The notes under the pieces are model-generated. The model did not search any database. It saw nothing but the letters and a program-made list of their open reading frames with translations, and was not told the DNA's origin. Below are positions 29,455 through 35,728 of a DNA stretch of 35,728 nucleotides, one piece after another. The first letter of the stretch is position 1. Each line of letters starts with the position of its first letter. The position numbers and the translations under genes are program-made. Source of the stretch: an uncultured Actinomycetes bacterium (lineage in GTDB: Bacteria > Actinomycetota > Actinomycetes > Nanopelagicales > Nanopelagicaceae); contig CAITID010000163.1 of NCBI GenBank assembly GCA_903892335.1, positions 1 through 35,728 of the forward strand, read 5' to 3'.

Positions 29455-30488
29455 GCATCTTTACTTCTAAAGAATAATACGAAAAGTAGGATCCAAAGCA
29501 AGGCAGACCCAGTGATTAGCCAAATCTCTACCATTTCTCTTACTTGTGAAATTAGTATTGCAACTGCTGCAAATAAAGCAGATAGGGTCCACAGAGAGAC
29601 AGCAGCTTTTCTGCGAGATAACCCGGCCCTGATTAATCGGTGAGATAAGTGATCTTGACCGCCTTGAAATGGTGAGATATGTCTTTTAATTCTTGAAAGT
29701 ACTGCCACTGTTGTATCAAGGATTGGAACTGCTAATAGAAATACTGGAGTGAAGTAGGAACCGATCTGGGTCTTGGTATCTGGATTTAATCTAATCGTTA
29801 AAGTGGCAAGTAAAACTCCAAGAAATAGAGCGCCAGCATCTCCCATATAAATTCGTGCAGGGCTTTTGTTCCAAATTAAAAAGCCTAAAGTCGCACCTGC
29901 GGTTACGGTTGAAAGGGCTGCGATTAAAAATTGATCTCCACTTAAAGCAAGAATTGCAAGGGCTATGGAGGAAACAGCAACTGTTCCTGCTGCACCACCA
30001 TCTAGGTTGTCAAAGAAGTTAATTGAGTTACAAATACCGACAACCCAAACAATAGTTATGATGGTGTCAAAGATCTCTGATCCCGTCGGATTACCAACAT
30101 TTTCAGTGGCAACAAGAAGGACTGCGGTAAATACACCAGCAATAGTTTGGGCAACAAAGCGCGGAAGTGGTGGCAGATTTTTCATGTCATCCCAAAGGCC
30201 AATTAATCCAAGCACTAGCGCGGGGGCAAGAACTGAGGTTGCTAGCCAAAAGGTATCGACGGTGAAGTTTGAGACCAGTGAGGTGGAGTAAGAGATAAGG
30301 ATAATTCCAATGATTATTGCGACCCCACCCAAGTATGGAACAGGTTGTTTATGAGATTTATGTGCAGTATTTGGCTTATCAACTACATCGGTTGCAATAG
30401 CAATTCTTCGCATTAAAGGGGTTAACAAACCAACTAACAGATAAGAGCTTAGAAAAAGTAGAAAGTACTCCTGGTTTGTAATTCCCAT
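29451..30488 (-). CDS. Polyprenyl-phosphate sugar-1-phosphate transferase (WecA/TagO-like)
   Basis: A 345-residue integral membrane enzyme of the MraY/WecA family that loads a HexNAc-1-phosphate onto the polyprenyl-phosphate carrier and so starts glycan synthesis. About ten or eleven helices are visible. Key loops are DKPNTAHKSHKQPVPYLGG (substrate loop), WDDMKNLPP with the Asp pair, NFFDNLDGGAAG (the family DNxDG motif) and YMGDAGALFLG, then HRLIRAGLSRRKA near the C-terminus. The WecA/TagO branch is favoured over MraY by the HRLI region. It is the last gene of a run coming down from bldC. The start is ATG at 30488, without a clear ribosome-binding site. Confidence 0.88.
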   Translation of the reverse strand: MGITNQEYFLLFLSSYLLVGLLTPLMRRIAIATDVVDKPNTAHKSHKQPVPYLGGVAIIIGIILISYSTSLVSNFTVDTFWLATSVLAPALVLGLIGLWDDMKNLPPLPRFVAQTIAGVFTAVLLVATENVGNPTGSEIFDTIITIVWVVGICNSINFFDNLDGGAAGTVAVSSIALAILALSGDQFLIAALSTVTAGATLGFLIWNKSPARIYMGDAGALFLGVLLATLTIRLNPDTKTQIGSYFTPVFLLAVPILDTTVAVLSRIKRHISPFQGGQDHLSHRLIRAGLSRRKAAVSLWTLSALFAAVAILISQVREMVEIWLITGSALLWILLFVLFFRSKDA

Positions 30489-30502
30489 AATTTATTGATT
30501 AA

Positions 30503-30685
30503 TCAGGCAGATCCAGATTTGCGACGATGCATCTTTGGCGCAGCCCCGCCTGTTTGTCCAGAGCCGACCTTTGAACCCGATGTTGGTCCAGCAGTTTTAC
30601 CAGTTGTGTTTCCTTTTTGTTTTTTAGCTAGCGCCTCAAGCATCTTGGCTTTTGGATCAATTGCTGGCTTTTTCTCTTCACTCAT
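30503..30685 (-). CDS. DUF5302 family small protein
   Basis: A 60-residue, highly charged, disordered-looking protein: an acidic/basic N-terminal helix (MSEEKKPAIDPKAKMLEALAKK), a Gly/Ser/Thr-rich middle, and a basic end MHRRKSGSA. This layout and the terminal RRKSG match the actinobacterial DUF5302 family, whose role is unknown. It follows bldC directly (TAA then ATG, with GGAG just upstream), so it is translated from the same mRNA. Confidence 0.75.
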   Translation of the reverse strand: MSEEKKPAIDPKAKMLEALAKKQKGNTTGKTAGPTSGSKVGSGQTGGAAPKMHRRKSGSA

Positions 30686-30910
30686 TTAAACTCCACCATT
30701 CATAGTTTTATCACCTGAAATATTATTGAGTAGCGCCTTTACCTCTGAATCTTTATATCTTCGGTGTCCGCCCAAAGTTCTAATTGAGGTCAGCTTTCCT
30801 GCCTTTGCCCATCTTGTTACTGTCTTTGGGTCAACCCTAAACAGTGAGGCAACCTCGGCAGGGGTCAGCAAAACCTCTTGCTCCGAAGGCAAATGTCCAT
30901 TTCGCACCAT
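30686..30910 (-). CDS. bldC: BldC-type MerR-like DNA-binding protein
   Basis: A 74-residue protein that is almost only a winged helix-turn-helix: LLTPAEVASLFRVDPKTVTRWAKAGKLTSIRTLGGHRRYKDSEVKALL. This matches BldC, the actinobacterial developmental regulator that binds DNA as head-to-tail arrays. In a non-sporulating cell it would be a general transcription factor. The start ATG 30910 has TACTTC 6 nt upstream, an imperfect -10. The gene heads the bldC-DUF5302-wecA run and lies 12 bp from the hypothetical gene upstream. Confidence 0.9.
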   Translation of the reverse strand: MVRNGHLPSEQEVLLTPAEVASLFRVDPKTVTRWAKAGKLTSIRTLGGHRRYKDSEVKALLNNISGDKTMNGGV

Positions 30911-30922
30911 ATGACCGAAGTA

Positions 30923-31738
30923 TTACATCGCTTGTTCATAAGCACCAACCCTGCGCCAGCGACGCACCAATCTTTCATACCCCTGACCAGCGAGGGCGCC
31001 ATCGCCAACAGCCAAGCCAGCAAGTGAGCGATTAACATCTTCGATAGACGTATCAGCCTCGAGCCCCGGTTCACCATTTTCAATCAGTGATTTATTTAGA
31101 TAGGTAGCAAGACCGCCGTAATCACATTCAACTATTGAATTTGAATCAAAGAGCTCTAGCCAATCAAGTAGATCTGCTATCTCACCTTCGATCGGGCCAA
31201 TCCCAAAAGCATTTTTTACTGCTTCATGAGCGAATGTGCAACGTTGCTTGGCATTTGAAATAGAGGTTCTAAGTATTGTGAATACACCATTCTGGTCTTG
31301 CCCACGAATTCGATCACTCGGCTCAAAAAGTGCAAACCATCTTGGCGGAATATTCCAAGTTTGGCTAATAATGTGTGAGACCTTATCTTCTACAACTTCA
31401 GAGGATTGTTGAATTAAATCCTCTAGGGTTTGTGGAAGAAAGTATTTAATTATTGGTTGCGGCAATGAAGATTTGAAATCCTCTAGTGCGAACCAGCATC
31501 TGGCTGTAGTTGACCAAGGCGCGATATATTTTTTCCCATCAACTTCCAAAATATGGGCGCCATCTGGTTTTAATGCTGGTGATTCAGAAAGAATTGTTCG
31601 CTTAAGCGCTCTGCTTTGTTCATCCCAACCAGTTGGTGATGTAACCAAAATTTGATTCCAGCGAATTTGATCAGCAGCTTGAAAAGATTGAATTGGTTCA
31701 TAAACCCGAAGAGAAGCAACGTATGGAGTTGGGCGCAC
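30923..31738 (-). CDS. Conserved hypothetical protein upstream of bldC
   Basis: A 271-residue soluble protein I cannot assign to a named function. It begins RPTPYVASLRVYEPIQSF and contains IPPRWFALFEPSDR, then an acidic C-terminal half (DLLDWLELFDSNSIVECDYGGLATYL) ending LVRRWRRVGAYEQAM. Similar proteins are found next to bldC in other actinobacteria, as far as I recall, which suggests a conserved partnership. No signal peptide or membrane helix is present. The start is GTG at 31738; no good ribosome-binding site or leaderless spacing is seen, so the start is tentative. Confidence 0.65.
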   Translation of the reverse strand: MRPTPYVASLRVYEPIQSFQAADQIRWNQILVTSPTGWDEQSRALKRTILSESPALKPDGAHILEVDGKKYIAPWSTTARCWFALEDFKSSLPQPIIKYFLPQTLEDLIQQSSEVVEDKVSHIISQTWNIPPRWFALFEPSDRIRGQDQNGVFTILRTSISNAKQRCTFAHEAVKNAFGIGPIEGEIADLLDWLELFDSNSIVECDYGGLATYLNKSLIENGEPGLEADTSIEDVNRSLAGLAVGDGALAGQGYERLVRRWRRVGAYEQAM

Positions 31739-31750
31739 AATTAATCTAAC

Positions 31751-31927
31751 TTATGAACGCGGTTTGTAAGTATCCTCTGCGTAAGGATCCTGTTCATCAA
31801 AACCTTTATTGGGTTCAACTTCTCCATGTAACTCTTTAGCCAATCTCTCTAGATCCATATCTTGGCTTGAGTACTTAAGATCTCTTGCAACTTTTGCTTG
31901 CTTAGCTTTTGAACGGCCGCGCCCCAT
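31751..31927 (-). CDS. DUF3073 family small protein
   Basis: A 58-residue actinobacterial protein: MGRGRSKAKQAKVARDLKYS, then an acidic helix QDMDLERLAKELHG and a tail EDTYKPRS. The basic GRGRSKAKQ start and the RDLKYSS motif are diagnostic for DUF3073, whose function is unknown; the basic end suggests nucleic-acid or ribosome binding. It has one of the best ribosome-binding sites in the window (AAAGGAGGT, spacing about 7), which sets the start at 31927. It is too short for many gene callers. It ends 12 bp before the hypothetical gene. Confidence 0.85.
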   Translation of the reverse strand: MGRGRSKAKQAKVARDLKYSSQDMDLERLAKELHGEVEPNKGFDEQDPYAEDTYKPRS

Positions 31928-31971
31928 AGCGTGACCTCCTTTAAATCTCTAGATTCTGTCAGACGGGTAGA

Positions 31972-33312
31972 TTAGCGCAACGCTGGGCCATCGACCATTG
32001 GAGGCTTTCCGCCCTTGAACAGGGTTCGGATGCCCACCGCCTGCAGAAATAGGCTCATACCCAAAATTGGTAGCCTAAATCGATGATCTCCGATTGTGAC
32101 TAGGGATATCAACCAGGAGGTAGAAATTGCAATCATGGCAATTGATCCAATCAACCTTTCGAGCTGCCTAGCCCGCCACAAAATAATGAAGCCATAGAAC
32201 AAAAATCCAAGTCCTCCTAAAAACCATGACCATGAAACAAGTGAACCAATAGGGCCACGAACCAGTTTGTCACCATCTGGATTTTGCTGCATGTCCCTTA
32301 CTGGATGAATCTTTAGCCATGGGTTTCTTGCCATAGTTCCATTTGCTAATTGCCCTTCCCACGGAGACCAAAAGAATTTAGTTTTATTGTAGAAAAGTTT
32401 TGCAGCTTTTGTTGGATTATTTAAATACCATTTCAAAACACATGCCACTTGCTGGCTATCTTTTTCAGCATCCGTTCCAGATGTGGTGCAGGGAACACCA
32501 ACATCTTTACTTGCATATCCACCCTCTGCCTTATCACCTGCGCCAATATTCATTGTGCCGCCAAGGTTTGTGGAAATACTATTTAAACCTACCGCTTGAT
32601 TATTTCTAAATATTAGCGTTGCCGGGAAGAAGAGGGTTACCGCCAATGACACTGCAACTAACAATGCAGCAGATCTCCATGGCTTGCGAATTAATATCCA
32701 AAGTAAAGTAACTAATATGCCAGAAACAATTAAGCGTGGCTGGATGAATGACATAAAGCCAAAGATTGCTGAAGAGATTGCAATATAAGGAAGTAATTTC
32801 TTGTCATCTTTTTGAACAAAATCCTTAATTAGCAAACCAGCAACAATTAAATATCCAGCAGCAGCTGGTGATTCATAGCCAACCGCAATAGAGCTAAGTG
32901 AAAGAGTTGGATTAAGTAGAATCATAAAAAAGGCCAGGTATGCAAAGTTTTTTAATCTAGTTTTTACAAGCTGGGCTGCAAAAAAGTAGGCACTAAATGA
33001 GTAAATCGCAGATTGCACAACTGCTAAAGTGGTTAATACAAAACTCTTACCAATGACCGATAAAAACAAAATAAACAATGGATAACCTGCTGGCCAATAA
33101 GTAAGTTTTGTTTCAGTCGAGAAGATTCCATCTTTGAGCATTGCGTCATAACCGGTCAAATAGTTTTCACCATCCGCACCAAGCCAGGCACCGCCTTGCA
33201 CATTACTAATAATGATTAACTTGATAACAAATATGGCTATTGCCCAATACACAAATTCTTTAGCTAAATTGCGTTGCTTAACACTTCTAGCACGCTTTGA
33301 TTTACTTGCCAT
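31972..33312 (-). CDS. GT-C type membrane glycosyltransferase-like protein
   Basis: A 446-residue integral membrane protein with about ten or eleven helices. The first outside loop holds an acidic motif GADGENYLTGYD and is followed by TYWPAGYPLFILFL, the layout of GT-C/GT39 family polyprenyl-sugar-dependent transferases, where the acidic residues are catalytic. A second large outside loop lies at about residues 240-345. It probably adds a sugar to a protein, lipid or wall glycan outside the membrane. The ATG at 33312 has a good ribosome-binding site (AAGGAG, spacing 5). The exact family is not certain. Confidence 0.7.
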   Translation of the reverse strand: MASKSKRARSVKQRNLAKEFVYWAIAIFVIKLIIISNVQGGAWLGADGENYLTGYDAMLKDGIFSTETKLTYWPAGYPLFILFLSVIGKSFVLTTLAVVQSAIYSFSAYFFAAQLVKTRLKNFAYLAFFMILLNPTLSLSSIAVGYESPAAAGYLIVAGLLIKDFVQKDDKKLLPYIAISSAIFGFMSFIQPRLIVSGILVTLLWILIRKPWRSAALLVAVSLAVTLFFPATLIFRNNQAVGLNSISTNLGGTMNIGAGDKAEGGYASKDVGVPCTTSGTDAEKDSQQVACVLKWYLNNPTKAAKLFYNKTKFFWSPWEGQLANGTMARNPWLKIHPVRDMQQNPDGDKLVRGPIGSLVSWSWFLGGLGFLFYGFIILWRARQLERLIGSIAMIAISTSWLISLVTIGDHRFRLPILGMSLFLQAVGIRTLFKGGKPPMVDGPALR

Positions 33313-33363
33313 CAGATCTCCTTGGGTTAATGCAGGTGAATTCTAAGGTACTTAAGTCTTTAT

Positions 33364-34752
33364 TTATCGCAAATCAGAAAGTGTAACTTTGGAAACTTTA
33401 CCTTTTATCTTTGCTGTAATTAATTTCTGGACCTGAGAACACTGATTCTGGGCATCTCCCAAAAATTCTGCTGGGTTTTTAATAAATGCTTCAAGTTGTG
33501 CTTTGGAAAAAGGAAAACCGTTTTCTTGGGTTAGACCAGCAAAGAAGTCGTCAGATTTGGTTGAATGCTTCTTAATTAATTCATGAGCTACTTCACGTCC
33601 CATGCCACTTTTAACACACTCCATTAAAATTTTAGTTGTAGAAAGTAGTGGCAAATTTTTATCTAATTCGGATTTGATTTGATCCTCAAATGCACCAAAC
33701 TCTTGCAAGATTGTCATGAAGGTGTGCAGCAAACCATCGATTACATAAAAAGCATCAGGAATCACAACTCGTCGCACAATACTGCAGGAGACGTCTCCCT
33801 CATTCCATTGATCACCAGCAAGATCTGCTGCCATAGTGTTGTAGCCGCGAAGTAAAACCATCATGCCGTTAATGCGCTCTGATGATCGAGAGTTCATTTT
33901 GTGTGGCATCGCAGAGGATCCAACCTGTCCCTCTTTAAATCCTTCCGAAACCAATCCAGCACCAGCCATTAAACGAATTGTCGTTGCCATTGATGATGGT
34001 GCTGCAGCTATTTGTAGTAAACGAGATACAACCTCAAAATCAACAGAGCGTGGATAGATCTGCCCAACAGATTCCCAAGAATTCTCAAAACCAAATTGCT
34101 CGGCTAGCTTATTCTCTAACTTTTCTAAATCTTTTGAATTACCCATAGCACTTAATGCATCCTGAGATGTGCCAACTGGACCTTTAAGGCCACGGAATGG
34201 AAGTCGCTCCAGTAGATTCTCTAAAGCATCTAAGGAAAAAAGTAACTCTTCAGCGCATGAGGCAAAGCGCTTACCTAACGTTGTAACTTGAGCTGCAACG
34301 TTATGGGATCTACCAACCATGTAGGTTGATTTATATTTTTCAATTTTTCCATTAAGTAAAAATAGGGTTTCTAAAATTTTAAACTGAGTTACTTCAAGTG
34401 CTTTTCTAATTTGGATTAACTCAATGTTTTCAGTTAAATCACGACTTGTCATACCGATGTGAATTTTTTCGCATCCAGCCAGTGCATTGAACTCTTCTAT
34501 TCGAGCCTTCACATCATGACGCGCCTTTATCTCTCGCTTATCAATTGAATCTAAATCAACCTTATTTATCACCTTTTCATAAGCTGCAATTTCAGAGTCT
34601 GTAATTGGTAGTCCAGCATTTTTTTGAAGCTTTAAAACAGTAATCCAAAATTTACGTTCTTCAATAATCTTATTCATTGGATTAAAGATCTCTACCATTT
34701 CTTTTGTGGAATAACGTGCTGCTAAAACATTTGGTGTTACAAAATCACTCAT
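33364..34752 (-). CDS. purB: Adenylosuccinate lyase
   Basis: A 462-residue fumarase-superfamily enzyme that splits SAICAR and adenylosuccinate in purine synthesis. The signature loop GSSAMPHKMNSRSSE with the catalytic Ser is present, together with HIGMTSRDLTENI and KGPVGTSQDAL earlier in the chain. Length and motifs are normal. It follows purA with a 4-bp overlap (ATGA), so both enzymes of the IMP-to-AMP branch are made together. Confidence 0.95.
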   Translation of the reverse strand: MSDFVTPNVLAARYSTKEMVEIFNPMNKIIEERKFWITVLKLQKNAGLPITDSEIAAYEKVINKVDLDSIDKREIKARHDVKARIEEFNALAGCEKIHIGMTSRDLTENIELIQIRKALEVTQFKILETLFLLNGKIEKYKSTYMVGRSHNVAAQVTTLGKRFASCAEELLFSLDALENLLERLPFRGLKGPVGTSQDALSAMGNSKDLEKLENKLAEQFGFENSWESVGQIYPRSVDFEVVSRLLQIAAAPSSMATTIRLMAGAGLVSEGFKEGQVGSSAMPHKMNSRSSERINGMMVLLRGYNTMAADLAGDQWNEGDVSCSIVRRVVIPDAFYVIDGLLHTFMTILQEFGAFEDQIKSELDKNLPLLSTTKILMECVKSGMGREVAHELIKKHSTKSDDFFAGLTQENGFPFSKAQLEAFIKNPAEFLGDAQNQCSQVQKLITAKIKGKVSKVTLSDLR

Positions 34753-35728
34753 GAGATTAAATCTCTAACTGAAATTGTTTCATCCCGGCCCGGGCCCACA
34801 CCGATTGCACTCATTGGCGCTCCAGATATTTCCTCTAAGAATTTAACGTAGGCCTGTGCATTTTTAGGAAGGTCAGATAGGGACCTGGCCTTTGAAATAT
34901 CTTCTTTCCATCCTGGAAGATATTCATATATCGGTTTGGCGTGATGGAAATCAGTTTGCGAAGCTGGAAGTTCCTCAACTCGCTTGCCATCTATTTCATA
35001 TGCAACACAAACTGGAATTTTCTCCCAGCCGGTTAATACATCTAGCTTTGTTAAAAAGAAATCGGTTAAGCCATTTACGCGCACTGCATAACGGGCAATT
35101 GGTGCATCAAACCAACCACACCGACGATTGCGTCCAGTTGTAACACCAACCTCACCGCCAATCTTGCGCAGTTTTTCACCATCTTCATCAAATAATTCAG
35201 TTGGAAATGGGCCAGAGCCAACCCGTGTTGTGTAAGCCTTAAGAATTCCAATTACTCGGGTAATTTTTGCTGGGCCAATTCCAGAACCCGTTGAAGCACC
35301 ACCTGCAGTTGGATTAGATGAGGTAACAAAAGGATAGGTTCCATGATCGACATCAAGTAATGTTCCTTGTGATCCCTCTAGTAAAACATTCTTACCAGCC
35401 TTTAGCGCGTTATCTAGAAGTAAAACTGTGTCAGTTACATATGGCTTTAGAAGCTGTGCGTAACCCAAGTATTCGTCCAATACTTCTTTAACGGTAATCT
35501 CTTTGCGATTAAACACTTTGAGAAGTACCTGATTTTTATTGTGAAGGGCTGCCTCAATTTTTTGTTGCAAAATAGATGGATCAAATAAATCTTGTACTCG
35601 AATTCCCATTCGATTTATCTTGTCGGCGTATGCCGGACCTATTCCGCGACCTGTTGTACCGATCTTTGATTTACCTAAAAATCTCTCTGAGACCTTATCT
35701 AGGGTTCGGTGGTAAGGAGTAATTAGAT
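34749..35728 (-). CDS. purA: Adenylosuccinate synthetase (partial, N-terminus outside window)
   Basis: The C-terminal 326 codons (with the stop) of PurA, which joins IMP and aspartate using GTP. The frame is open to the window edge; the readable start of the segment includes KIGTTGRGIGPAYADKINR. Further motifs are LLEGSQGTLLDVDHGTYPFVTSSNP, TRVGSGPFPTEL, and TGRNRRCGWFDAP with the IMP-binding Arg. The ending GVGPGRDETI is the guanine-binding C-terminus. The in-frame Met at 35609 is internal, not the start. It is cotranscribed with purB. Confidence 0.96.
   Translation of the reverse strand, partial: LITPYHRTLDKVSERFLGKSKIGTTGRGIGPAYADKINRMGIRVQDLFDPSILQQKIEAALHNKNQVLLKVFNRKEITVKEVLDEYLGYAQLLKPYVTDTVLLLDNALKAGKNVLLEGSQGTLLDVDHGTYPFVTSSNPTAGGASTGSGIGPAKITRVIGILKAYTTRVGSGPFPTELFDEDGEKLRKIGGEVGVTTGRNRRCGWFDAPIARYAVRVNGLTDFFLTKLDVLTGWEKIPVCVAYEIDGKRVEELPASQTDFHHAKPIYEYLPGWKEDISKARSLSDLPKNAQAYVKFLEEISGAPMSAIGVGPGRDETISVRDLIS

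Noticed and set aside
1..35728. CRISPR arrays, insertion sequences, rRNA genes
   Set aside because: No regularly spaced repeats, transposase-like proteins or rRNA segments were seen on reading.

Overview
The window looks like chromosome of a small, AT-leaning actinobacterium. Mycothiol genes (mshA, mshD), GlnR, BldC, a Nur-like Fur protein, the DUF5302 and DUF3073 families and a SenX3/RegX3-type two-component pair are all actinobacterial hallmarks. Short gene spacing, AT-rich third positions and many leaderless starts suggest a streamlined freshwater lineage of the Nanopelagicales (acI, Planktophila-like) type. The lineage is inferred from gene content, not from a search.

Layout. 1-4652: a RegX3/PhoP-like regulator (cut by the window edge) and its kinase, divergent phoU, then mshA-ybjN-gpmA in the order familiar from mycobacteria. 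4681-8467: L-asparaginase, nitrobindin, a previously uncalled 37-residue membrane peptide, YgfZ, a Nur-like Fur protein, DUF4395 and a membrane-anchored thioredoxin. 8489-10105: glnR-mshD, diverging from the thioredoxin gene by only 21 bp. 10102-13320: a sugar or sugar-acid catabolic group (DapA-family lyase, aldose epimerase, PfkB kinase, UPF0303 protein) with a truncated tRNA-like sequence inside it. 13339-20033: one unbroken minus-strand run joining surface-polysaccharide genes (O-antigen ligase/polymerase with TPRs, nucleotide-sugar dehydrogenase, SDR epimerase) to an extracytosolic flavin electron-transfer module (ferric-reductase-like membrane flavoprotein, FMN_bind protein, ApbE). 20053-23518: a large secreted Ig-like surface protein with a strong terminator and a structured leader, preceded by an ECF sigma factor fused through a membrane segment to an outside domain. 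23703-27502: a very AT-rich surface-sugar island ending next to tRNA-Lys. 27567-29008: tRNA-Lys, sua5, tRNA-Glu, tRNA-Asp and tRNA-Phe. 29047-35728: GtrA, a WecA-like transferase, DUF5302, bldC, a conserved hypothetical, DUF3073, a GT-C type membrane protein, purB and the 3' part of purA.

How the parts fit. Envelope building (WecA-like initiator, Wzy-like polymerase, sugar-nucleotide enzymes, surface protein, AT-rich sugar island) and thiol/redox control (mycothiol, thioredoxin, DUF4395, nitrobindin, flavinylated electron transfer) dominate. Phosphate (SenX3/RegX3/PhoU), nitrogen (GlnR) and metal (Nur-like) regulators sit beside them.

Most striking are the membrane-tethered sigma factor upstream of the surface-protein gene, the joined polysaccharide and flavin-transfer operon, and the near-uniform leaderless architecture in which a TANNNT -10 box sits 5-7 nt before the start codon. 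In two places that -10 box contains the stop codon of the gene upstream.
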